A DNA stretch of 64,000 bases. It comes from Azospirillum thiophilum. Lineage in GTDB: Bacteria > Pseudomonadota > Alphaproteobacteria > Azospirillales > Azospirillaceae. A program made the position numbers and the translations under genes. The DNA lies in assembly GCF_001305595.1 (NCBI RefSeq), contig NZ_CP012402.1, positions 517,001-581,000 of the forward strand. The letters run 5' to 3'. The notes beneath the pieces are model-generated. The model made no database searches. It saw only the letters and a list, made by a program, of their open reading frames with translations, and was not told where the DNA came from. Positions 25,605-33,283 of this stretch are shown here, in pieces (the stretch's first letter is position 1; every line of letters starts with the position of its first letter).

Positions 25605-26765
25605 TCAGCGCAGGCCGAGGCCGCGCGCGATGATGCCGCGCAGGATCTCCCGCGTGCCGCCGCGCAGCGAGAAGGCCGGCGCGTTCATCACCGTGTGGGC
25701 CAGCACGGCGGAGAAGTCGCGGGTCGAGTCCAGGTCTGGCTCGGCCTCGACCAATTGGCGGGCGATCTCCGGGATCTCCTGCTCGAACAGCGCCCCCAGA
25801 TCCTTGACCAGCGACGCCTGCAGGGTCGGGTTCTCGCCCTTGTCCAGCATCCCGGCGACCGAGCGCGACAGCCGGCGCAGCACGATCAGGTGGCCGACCA
25901 GCCGGCCCACCGCGACGGCGGCGTGCCCCGACGGCGACGGACCCAGCGCCCGCACCAGCTCGGTCAGCAGGGCCATGGAGGACAGGAAGCGGTCCGGCCC
26001 GCTGCGCTCGAAGGCCAGTTCGCCCATCACCTGGGTCCAGCCGTCGCCGCGCTGTCCGATCAGCGCGTCTTCGGGCAGCAGGACGTCCTCGAACACCACC
26101 TCGTTGAAATGGTGCGCGCCGGACAGGTCGAGGATCGGGCGGATGGTGATGCCGGGCGTGGAAAGATCGACCAGGAGCTGGCTCGTGCCGCCCTGACGGT
26201 CCTCGGCGCCGCCGTCGGTGCGGCAGAACAGGATCATGTACTGGGCATGGTGGGCGTAGGTCGTCCACAGCTTGGTGCCGTTGACGCGCCAGCCGCCGCC
26301 ATCTCCCTTTGGCACCGGAACCGCACGGGTGCGCACGGCGGCGAGGTCGGACCCGGAATCCGGTTCGCTCATGCCGATGCAGAAGGTGCAGTCGCCCGAT
26401 GCGATGCGCGGCAGGATGCTCCGGCGCTGCTCCTCGGTGCCGTTCTTCAGCAGCAGCGGGCCGCTCTGGCGGTCGGCGATCCAGTGGGCGGCGACAGGCG
26501 CCCCGGCCGCCAGCATTTCCTCCAGCACGACGTAACGCTCCAGCGCGCTGCGCTCGTTTCCGCCATAGCGTTTGGGCCAGGTCATGGCGATCCAGCCGCG
26601 CGCGCCCATCCTGCGGCTGAACGCGCGGTCGAAGCCGTTCCAGGACTCGGCCCGCAGGCGCGGCGGGCGGTCGGCCAGCTCGGTCTTCAGGAAATCGCGG
26701 ACCTCCGCGCGCAATGCCTCGGTGGCGTCGCTGGCGGGCGGGGGCGGGAAGGCGATGCGGGGCAT
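25605..26765 (-). CDS. Acyl-CoA dehydrogenase, large-partner type
   Basis: 386 aa from the ATG at 26765 (MPRIAFPPPP). FAD/substrate segment FCIGMSEPDSGSDLAAVRTR in the middle domain and C-terminal helices ending SLRGGTREILRGIIARGLGL, where E fits the catalytic-base region of the heteromeric (steroid side-chain type) class. It oxidises an acyl-CoA to the 2-enoyl-CoA. It directly follows a shorter, degenerate dehydrogenase (26798-27889), 32 bp away; this paired order suggests an alpha2beta2 enzyme. Member of operon I. Confidence 0.9.
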   Translation of the reverse strand: MPRIAFPPPPASDATEALRAEVRDFLKTELADRPPRLRAESWNGFDRAFSRRMGARGWIAMTWPKRYGGNERSALERYVVLEEMLAAGAPVAAHWIADRQSGPLLLKNGTEEQRRSILPRIASGDCTFCIGMSEPDSGSDLAAVRTRAVPVPKGDGGGWRVNGTKLWTTYAHHAQYMILFCRTDGGAEDRQGGTSQLLVDLSTPGITIRPILDLSGAHHFNEVVFEDVLLPEDALIGQRGDGWTQVMGELAFERSGPDRFLSSMALLTELVRALGPSPSGHAAVAVGRLVGHLIVLRRLSRSVAGMLDKGENPTLQASLVKDLGALFEQEIPEIARQLVEAEPDLDSTRDFSAVLAHTVMNAPAFSLRGGTREILRGIIARGLGLR

Positions 26766-26797
26766 TCTGGTCTCTTTCGCGAGCGGGCGGCGCGGAG

Positions 26798-27889
26798 TCA
26801 GGCGGCGGTGACGAGCGGCCACAGGCCGTCGGCCCCGGCCCCGGCCGCCGCCGCCTCGCGGCCGAGCTGCCGCGCCCAGGAGGCGTCGTTGCCGTACTCG
26901 TCGCGCCAGGACCACAGCCGGCGGGTCGAATGGTGCAGGACATGTTCGTGGGTGAAGCCGATCGCGCCGTGCATCTGGTGGGCGATGGAACAGGCGATCC
27001 CGGCCGCCTCGCCGCAGCGCATCTTGGCGGCTGCGACCGCCAGGCTGCGCGAACCGCCGGCCGCCAGTTCGGCGAAGGCCTCGGCGGCGCCGTCGGCGGC
27101 TGCCCCGGCGGCGGCGGACTGTCCGGCGAGCACCGCCAAATTCTGCTGCACCGCCTGGAACTTGCCGAGCGGCCGGCCGAACTGCACGCGCTCCCCGGCA
27201 TACCGCACCGTCAGGTCAAGCACCCGCTCGACCGCGCCGGCCATGGCGAGGCTGCGCAGTGTGGCGCCCATGGCATGCAGGACGGCGGCGTCCAGCCCCG
27301 CCGGCGCGGGAGCGACGCGGCCGTCGGTCAGCGCAAGCGCGAAGCGCAGGTCGTCGCGCGGCTCGCCGGCGATGTTGCGGCCTGCCTCGGCGACCTGCCA
27401 GTCTCCGGCGTCGAGGCGGACGACATGGGCCCGGCCGTCATGATCGGCGAGCAGGACGACGGCCGCCGCGTCGCGGCCCCAGGGAACCCGGCGGGCGATT
27501 CCGGACAGGTGCCAGCCGTCGCCGCTGCGGGTCAGCGACGGCGTGTCGCCGTCGGCCGGCGACGCCGGGCGGGGCGGGACCACGGTCAGCGGTCCCGCCG
27601 CCACCTCCAGGCGTGCGTCGGCCAGCAGCCAGGCGGCCAGCATGCTGTCGGCCAGCGGCAACGGGGCGGCGAAGAAGCCGGCGATGCGGACCAGCCCGAG
27701 CGCCTCGACCATGTCCAGTCCGAAGCCGCCCGCCTCCTCCGGCACCAGGGCGAGGGGAAGGCCCATCTCCTCCACGGGGGCCCAGAGATCGGCGGGCCAC
27801 TTGCCTTCGTCGGCCCGCCGCAGGAGGTCCGGCGTCACGCGGTCGGCGAAGAGGCGCTCTGCGGTGTCGGCCAGGATGGTGTCGGTCAT
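26798..27889 (-). CDS. Acyl-CoA dehydrogenase, short partner subunit
   Basis: 363 aa. Overall acyl-CoA dehydrogenase fold: N-terminal helices (LFADRVTPDLLRRADEGKWP), middle beta domain and C-terminal helices with FGRPLGKFQAVQQNLAVLAG and HQMHGAIGFTHEHVLHHSTR. The usual C-terminal YEG/WEG-x(3)-[IV]-Q segment with the catalytic glutamate is missing; the tail ends WARQLGREAAAAGAGADGLW. It is likely the partner of 25605-26765, as in heteromeric dehydrogenases of steroid catabolism, where only one subunit keeps the base. Stop of the upstream gene is 6 bp away. Confidence 0.85.
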   Translation of the reverse strand: MTDTILADTAERLFADRVTPDLLRRADEGKWPADLWAPVEEMGLPLALVPEEAGGFGLDMVEALGLVRIAGFFAAPLPLADSMLAAWLLADARLEVAAGPLTVVPPRPASPADGDTPSLTRSGDGWHLSGIARRVPWGRDAAAVVLLADHDGRAHVVRLDAGDWQVAEAGRNIAGEPRDDLRFALALTDGRVAPAPAGLDAAVLHAMGATLRSLAMAGAVERVLDLTVRYAGERVQFGRPLGKFQAVQQNLAVLAGQSAAAGAAADGAAEAFAELAAGGSRSLAVAAAKMRCGEAAGIACSIAHQMHGAIGFTHEHVLHHSTRRLWSWRDEYGNDASWARQLGREAAAAGAGADGLWPLVTAA

Positions 27890-27895
27890 TGGCCT

Positions 27896-29065
27896 TCAGT
27901 CCTGCTGGTGGGTCTTGATGAGGTCGCGGGCGATCACGAGCTTCTGCACTTCCGACGCGCCCTCGTAGATGCGCATCGGCCGAACCTCGCGGTAGAGCTT
28001 CTCCACCACGCTGCCGCGCATGACGCCGGCTCCGCCGAAGAGTTGGACGGCGGAATCGACCACGCTGGCGGCGGCCTCGCTGCCGGTCAGCTTGGCCATG
28101 GAGACGTCGCGGGTGCAGCGTCCGCCGGTGGTGTCCTTGGCCCAGGCGGCGCGGTAGACGCACAGCGCCGCCTGCTCCAGCGTGGTCGCCATGTCGGCCA
28201 GCCTGGTCTGCACCCCGTCCATCTCGGCCATTGCCTTGCCGAACAGCCGGCGCCTGGTGACGCGGGAAAGGCTTTCGTCGAGCGCCCGGCGCCCAGCGCC
28301 GATCCCCGCCGCCCCGACCGAGGCGCGGAAGACATCGAAGGTCGCCATCGCCACCTTGAAGCCCTGTCCGGGCGCGCCGACCAGCCGGTCGGGGCCGACC
28401 CGCACGGCGTCGAGCCGCAGCGGGGCGGCGGGGTGGGGGGCCATGAAGTCGATCGGCGGGCCGGCGCTCAGGCCCGGTGCGTCGGCGTCGACCAGGAAGG
28501 CGGTCAGGCCACGGGCCCCCGGCGCCTCGCCGGACCGGGCGATCACGATGTAATGATCGGCGAAGCCCGCGTTGGAGATGAAGGTCTTCTCACCGGTGAT
28601 TCGCCAGCCGTCGCCGTCGCGTTCCGCTGCCGTGGCGATGTTGGCGACGTCGGAGCCGGTCTCCGGTTCGGTCAGCGCCAGCGCCGCGATGGTTTCGCCA
28701 CGCCGGGCGGCGGGCAGGTAGCGGTGGCACAATTCGGCCGAGCCGGTCTGCCACAGGGCGGCGGTGCCGATGCCCTGCATGACGAAGACCGAATCCGCCA
28801 AGTCTCCGAAGCGGTAGGCCAGAACCTCGCGCGCCAGGCAGACGCTGCGCAGGTCGATGCGGGCGCTTCCCGTCTCGGCGCCGGGCGGAACGACGATGTC
28901 GAGCAGTCCCCGGGCTCCCATGGCGCAGGCCAGGACGCGGCTGGCGGCGCCGAGGTCGCGGCTGTCCTCGTCGATTTCCGGAAGCTCCAGCTCCAGCAGC
29001 GTGTGCGCGAAGGCGCGGTGACGGTCCTCGAAGAACGGGGTGTCCCAAAGCGGCCAGGATTTCAT
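27896..29065 (-). CDS. Acyl-CoA dehydrogenase, canonical
   Basis: 389 aa from the ATG at 29065 (MKSWPLWDTPFFEDRHRAF). Has the FAD segment ALTEPETGSDVANI, FISNAGFADHYIVIAR, the FAD-binding arginine region and the C-terminal MRIYEGASEVQKLVIARDLI with the standard catalytic glutamate. This is the self-sufficient homomeric type. It lies 26 bp after the thiolase gene and 6 bp before the short dehydrogenase, in operon I. The substrate cannot be read from sequence. Confidence 0.92.
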   Translation of the reverse strand: MKSWPLWDTPFFEDRHRAFAHTLLELELPEIDEDSRDLGAASRVLACAMGARGLLDIVVPPGAETGSARIDLRSVCLAREVLAYRFGDLADSVFVMQGIGTAALWQTGSAELCHRYLPAARRGETIAALALTEPETGSDVANIATAAERDGDGWRITGEKTFISNAGFADHYIVIARSGEAPGARGLTAFLVDADAPGLSAGPPIDFMAPHPAAPLRLDAVRVGPDRLVGAPGQGFKVAMATFDVFRASVGAAGIGAGRRALDESLSRVTRRRLFGKAMAEMDGVQTRLADMATTLEQAALCVYRAAWAKDTTGGRCTRDVSMAKLTGSEAAASVVDSAVQLFGGAGVMRGSVVEKLYREVRPMRIYEGASEVQKLVIARDLIKTHQQD

Positions 29066-29091
29066 GCGGGCCTCCTGCACGGCGGCGGGCC

Positions 29092-30279
29092 TCAGCCCAG
29101 CAGTTCGATGATGGTGGCGGTGCCGAGCCCGCCGGCGCAGCACATGGTCTGCAGGCCGAAGCGGGCGTCGCGCCGCTCCAGCTCGTGCAGCAGCGTGGTC
29201 AGCAGCCGCGCGCCCGACGCGCCCAGCGGGTGGCCCAGCGCGATGGCGCCGCCATTGACGTTCAGCCGCCCGGGATCGGCGTCGAACTCGCGTTGCCAGA
29301 CCATCGGCACCGGTGCAAAGGCTTCGTTCACTTCGAACAGGTCGATGTCGCCGAGCGCCAGCCCGGACCGCTCCAGCACCCGGCGGGTCGCCGGGATCGG
29401 ACCGGTCAGCATCAGGGTCGGGTCGGCGCCGAGCGTCGTCACCGCGCGGAAGCGGGCGCGGGGCTTCAGCCCATGCGCCTTGGCGACCTCCGCCGCCATC
29501 AGCAGCAGCGCCGCGGCGCCGTCGGCGATCTGCGAGGAGTTGCCGGCGGTGATCCGGCCATTCTCGCGGAAGCTGGTCTTCAGGGTGGACAGCTTTTCGC
29601 GGCTGGTGTCGCGGCGGATCGTCTCGTCCCTGGCCAGGGTGACGCCGCTCTCCGGCAGGTCGCGCTCGCGCCACTCCTCCACCGGAACCGGGACGATCTC
29701 GCGGTCGAACCAGCCGGCGTCGGCCGCCGCCGCGGCCTTGCGGTGGCTGGCGATGGCGTAGTCGTCGATCTCGTCGCGGGTCAGGCCCCAGGCGTCGATG
29801 ATGCGCTCCGCCGCTTCGCCCTGGGAGATCTGCGGGTGGGCCTCCAGCAGCTTCCAGCCGAAGGGTTTGCCGTGGATGTCGCGGTTGCCGCCCATCGGCA
29901 CCCGGCTCATGCTTTCCACGCCGCCGGCCACCACCACGTCGTACTCGCCGGACGCGATGGAGCCGAGGGCGGCATGGACCGCCGCCTCCGACGAGCCGCA
30001 TTTGCGGTCCACCGTCATGCCGGGGATGGCGGCCGGCCAGCCGGCGCTCAGCAGCGCGGTGCGCGCCGGGTTGGTGGACTGCTCGCCGACCTGGGTGACG
30101 CAGCCGAACACCACGTCATCCACGAGTTCCGGCGCGATGCCGGTGCGGCGGACGAGCTCCTGGAGGACGAGCGCTCCCAGATGGTCGGCGCGCACCGGAG
30201 CCAGCGCCCCGCGGAAGCGGCCGATGGGGGTGCGGACGGCCTCGACGATGACGACATCCCGTGCGTTCAAGGAGGGCAT
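29092..30279 (-). CDS. Acetyl-CoA acyltransferase (thiolase)
   Basis: 395 aa from the ATG at 30279. Thiolase hallmarks: nucleophile in TVDRKCGSSEAAVHAALGSI (C about 93), active-site [25 protein letters not shown] with the catalytic histidine, and CCAGGLGTATI with the second cysteine. It releases acetyl- or propionyl-CoA in the last step of a beta-oxidation turn. It starts 3 bp after the 3-hydroxyacyl-CoA dehydrogenase stop, so the two enzymes that complete the cycle are adjacent in operon I. Confidence 0.94.
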   Translation of the reverse strand: MPSLNARDVVIVEAVRTPIGRFRGALAPVRADHLGALVLQELVRRTGIAPELVDDVVFGCVTQVGEQSTNPARTALLSAGWPAAIPGMTVDRKCGSSEAAVHAALGSIASGEYDVVVAGGVESMSRVPMGGNRDIHGKPFGWKLLEAHPQISQGEAAERIIDAWGLTRDEIDDYAIASHRKAAAAADAGWFDREIVPVPVEEWRERDLPESGVTLARDETIRRDTSREKLSTLKTSFRENGRITAGNSSQIADGAAALLLMAAEVAKAHGLKPRARFRAVTTLGADPTLMLTGPIPATRRVLERSGLALGDIDLFEVNEAFAPVPMVWQREFDADPGRLNVNGGAIALGHPLGASGARLLTTLLHELERRDARFGLQTMCCAGGLGTATIIELLG

Positions 30280-30281
30280 GG

Positions 30282-31190
30282 TCAGTTGCCCCCCAGCAGG
30301 CCGGAGCCGGGCAGCTTCGCCCCGTTCTCGTACCTGTAGACGCCATGGCCGACCTTGCGGCCGGTGCGGCCGGACTTCACCATCTTGGCGATCAGCGGAC
30401 AGGGCCGGAACTTCTCGCCGAGCGACTGGTGGAGATATTGCAGCACCGCCAGCCGGGTGTCCCAGCCGGTCATGTCGCCCAACTCCAGCGGTCCCATCGG
30501 ATGGCCGAGGCCGAGCCTCAGCGCGGTGTCGATGTCCTCGGCGCTGGCGACGCCGGATTCCAGCATGTACATCGCCTCGTTGCCCAGCATCGCCGACATG
30601 CGGCTGGTGGTGAAGCCGGGCGCCTCGTTGACGACGATGGAGGTCTTGCCCAGCGCGTCCGACCACGCCTTCAGCCGCTCGACCACGTCGTCCTCGGTGG
30701 CCAGCCCGCGGATGATCTCCACCAGCTTCATCTTGTGGACGGGGTTGAAGAAATGCATGCCCGCGATGCGCCCCGGCCGGGCCGAGGCGGCGGCGATCTC
30801 GGTGATGCTGAGCGCCGAGGTGTTGGTGGCGACGATCGCGTCCGCCGCCACCACCGCGTCGATGCTGCGGATGATGTCGATCTTGACGGCGAGCTGCTCG
30901 GATGCGGTCTCCACCACCAGATCGGATCCGGTTGCTGCGGCGGCGAGGTCGCCGGCCGGGGTGATCAGCGACAGCGTCCGCGCCGCCTTCTCCTCGGTCA
31001 GCTTCCCGAGCCCGACCGCGTCGGAGACGATCTTGCGGATGTTGCCGAGCGCATCGTCCAGCGCCGCACCCTTCACGTCGAACAGCACGGTGGGATAGCC
31101 GCGGACGGCGAAGGCGTGGGCGATGCCGCGCCCCATGATGCCGGCGCCGACCACCGTGACCTTGGCGCCATCGGGAATGCTTGCGTTCAT
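30282..31190 (-). CDS. 3-hydroxyacyl-CoA dehydrogenase
   Basis: 302 aa from the ATG at 31190, preferred over GTG at 31202 because AAGGTGA sits 8-10 nt before it. Rossmann motif VVGAGIMGRGIAHAF, catalytic histidine in GMHFFNPVHKMKLVEIIRG, and the C-terminal domain with GHPMGPLELGDMTGWD. NAD-dependent oxidation of 3-hydroxyacyl-CoA. It is in operon I between an enoyl-CoA hydratase and a thiolase. Confidence 0.93.
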   Translation of the reverse strand: MNASIPDGAKVTVVGAGIMGRGIAHAFAVRGYPTVLFDVKGAALDDALGNIRKIVSDAVGLGKLTEEKAARTLSLITPAGDLAAAATGSDLVVETASEQLAVKIDIIRSIDAVVAADAIVATNTSALSITEIAAASARPGRIAGMHFFNPVHKMKLVEIIRGLATEDDVVERLKAWSDALGKTSIVVNEAPGFTTSRMSAMLGNEAMYMLESGVASAEDIDTALRLGLGHPMGPLELGDMTGWDTRLAVLQYLHQSLGEKFRPCPLIAKMVKSGRTGRKVGHGVYRYENGAKLPGSGLLGGN

Positions 31191-31235
31191 CGAATGGTTC
31201 ACCTTGTCTCAACGCCCCGTCTACGGGGCGGCGTT

Positions 31236-32042
31236 TCAACGCCCTGTGAAGACGGGGCGGCGCTTTTCGCGGAAGGCGGCTGCCGCTTCCATCCGGTCCT
31301 CGGTGGTCAGCAGCAGCGTGAAGAGGGTCTTTTCCAGCGCGATCCCGGCCGCGAGGTCCAGGTCGGCGCCGTTCTTCACCGCCTCCTTGACGTAGGCGGC
31401 GGCCGTGGGCGACTTGGCGGCGATGGCGTCGGCCAGGGCCAGCGCCTGTTCGTCCAGAGCTTCGCGCGACGGCGCCAGCCGGGAGACGACGCCGAGCCGC
31501 AGCGCTTCCTCCGCCCCGAAGCGCTCGCCGGTCAGCATCAGGTCGAGCGCCCTGCCGGAGCCGATCAGGCGGGGCAGCCGCTGGGTTCCTCCGGCGCCGG
31601 GGATGAGGCCCAGATTGACCTCCGGCAGACCGAAGACCGCATCGGGCGACGCGACGCGGATGTCGCAGGCCAGCGCGATCTCGAAGCCGCCGCCCAGGCA
31701 GAAGCCATGAACGGCGGCGATCGCTGGCTTGGTCAGCGCGGCCACCGCGTCGATGTAGGCGATGTCGGGGGCGACCCGGCGGGCGGCAACGGCGGATTCC
31801 ACCTGCCGGAACTCCTTGATGTCGGCGCCGACGCAGAAGCCGCGCGCCCCCGCCGCCCGGATCAGGACGGTGCGGATGTCGGGATCGGCCTCCAGGTCGC
31901 GGCAGGCGCGGGTGAGGCCGCGGCGCACCGCCATGTCGATGGCGTTGAGCGCATCCGGACGGTTGAGCGTGACGATGCCGACGCCGTTGCGCCGTTCGAC
32001 GAGGACGGCGCTGCCGCCGTGGGACTCTGGGGCGATGGGCAT
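31236..32042 (-). CDS. Enoyl-CoA hydratase
   Basis: 268 aa. Canonical crotonase: [11 protein letters not shown] (first oxyanion segment), [20 protein letters not shown] (second), and [20 protein letters not shown] with the catalytic glutamate. First gene of operon I, so it follows the promoter regulated with iclR. A TATAAT box on the minus strand (32208-32213) and an operator-like dyad (32183-32198) lie upstream, giving a 5' leader of about 155 nt, unless a nearer promoter exists. Confidence 0.93.
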   Translation of the reverse strand: MPIAPESHGGSAVLVERRNGVGIVTLNRPDALNAIDMAVRRGLTRACRDLEADPDIRTVLIRAAGARGFCVGADIKEFRQVESAVAARRVAPDIAYIDAVAALTKPAIAAVHGFCLGGGFEIALACDIRVASPDAVFGLPEVNLGLIPGAGGTQRLPRLIGSGRALDLMLTGERFGAEEALRLGVVSRLAPSREALDEQALALADAIAAKSPTAAAYVKEAVKNGADLDLAAGIALEKTLFTLLLTTEDRMEAAAAFREKRRPVFTGR

Positions 32043-32182
32043 GGGGGGTTCCCGGAAAACCGTGAGGGCCGGCGGGGGGCCGCGCGCCGCCGCGGGTCGC
32101 GGTCGTGAAGGCGCTGCGTGTCGCGGACTGTCCGTTCCGCCACCGTTACGCTATGCCGGGCGAAGATGTGGCGCAAGTAGTT

Positions 32183-32213
32183 TTTCTCCATAGAGAAAGA
32201 TTTTCTGATTATA
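32183..32213 (-). promoter_or_regulatory. Operon I promoter with dyad TTTCTC-N4-GAGAAA
   Basis: TATAAT at 32213-32208 on the minus strand forms a perfect -10 box; the perfect 6+6 dyad TTTCTCCATAGAGAAA (32183-32198) lies just downstream, over the expected transcription start. That is where a repressor would bind. The divergent iclR gene begins about 90 bp away on the other side, so its product is the obvious candidate. Confidence 0.6.
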
Positions 32214-32286
32214 TAAATTAATTCCGTGAACGCCGGGCACGCCCCATAAGACGGGGGCGTGCGGACGAGACGAAGGGGAGTGGACC

Positions 32287-33270
32287 GTGCAGGCAAAGCC
32301 AGGGGAGACGGTGACGATGGCCGAGGCGGCGGTGGCCGACGCCGACGCTGCCGGGGCGCCCAAGCCGTCGCGCCCGCGCGGCCGGCCGCCCAAGGATCCA
32401 GCAAAGAACGCCGCCCAAAATGCCGCCAAAAATCCGGCCAAGGCTGATTCCGCATCTGCGGACGGTGATGGGGCGGAACTGCCGGACGGCGCCGACATGG
32501 AGGCTGCATCGGACACCACCGCCAAGCCGGTCGGCGCGGTGCTCAACTGCGTGAGGATCCTGAAGCTGCTGAGCCGCGCCGCCGCACCGGTCAGCCTGAC
32601 CCACATCGTGCAGGAGCTGGGGATGAACACCAGCACCGGCTTCAACATCCTGCGCACGCTGGTCCAGGAGGATTACGTCCGCTTCGACCCGCAGGCCAAG
32701 GTCTACTCCATCGGGCTCGGGGTGATGGAGCTGGTGCGCGGGGCGGCAACGGTCGCCAGCGACATCAACCTCGTGCGCCCGCTGATGGAGCGCATCGCCC
32801 GCGACCATGGCGTGACGGTGACGCTGTGGCGGCGGATTTCGGCCGACCGCATGATGCTGGTGCTGGAGGCGATCGGCTCCGGCAACATGCGCATCAAGAT
32901 GGATGTCGGGCAGCGGCTGCCGCTGATGATCGGCGCCGCCGGCCGCGCCATGGTGCCGCATGCCGGGTTGCCGGAGGCGGAGCTGCGCCGCCAGTTCGCC
33001 GCGCTGCGCTGGGACCGGCCGCTGTCCTTCGAGGCGTTCATGGCCGAGGTGGACGAGACGGCGCGGCGCGGCTGGGCGCTCGACAACGGGAACTATGCGC
33101 TCGGCACCGCGTCGGTCGCCGTGCCGATCCTCAATGCCGAGGGCGGACCGCTGATGGCCTGCACCGCCACCATGTTCCTCAGCCGCTTCGACGAGGCGCG
33201 GGCTGAGCGCATCGCCGGGGCGCTCGGCGAGGTCGCCCGCGCGCTGGCCCCGGCGTTGCCGCATCTTTGA
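32287..33270 (+). CDS. IclR-family transcriptional regulator with AT-hook-like extension
   Basis: 327 aa. The start is GTG at 32287, with AAGGGGAG 6 nt upstream; ATG at 32317 is an alternative. A disordered N-terminal extension (1-80) includes SRPRGRPPKDP, an AT-hook-like core, and alanine/lysine repeats. The winged helix is at about 82-145 (ILKLLSRAAAPVSLTHIVQE), and the effector-binding IclR domain follows (RISADRMMLVLEAIGSGNMR). It is divergent from operon I and probably controls it in response to an acyl-CoA or the free acid. Its end is 13 bp from the convergent OYE gene end. Confidence 0.92.
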   Translation: MQAKPGETVTMAEAAVADADAAGAPKPSRPRGRPPKDPAKNAAQNAAKNPAKADSASADGDGAELPDGADMEAASDTTAKPVGAVLNCVRILKLLSRAAAPVSLTHIVQELGMNTSTGFNILRTLVQEDYVRFDPQAKVYSIGLGVMELVRGAATVASDINLVRPLMERIARDHGVTVTLWRRISADRMMLVLEAIGSGNMRIKMDVGQRLPLMIGAAGRAMVPHAGLPEAELRRQFAALRWDRPLSFEAFMAEVDETARRGWALDNGNYALGTASVAVPILNAEGGPLMACTATMFLSRFDEARAERIAGALGEVARALAPALPHL

Positions 33271-33283
33271 AGCCGGCAGCCGG

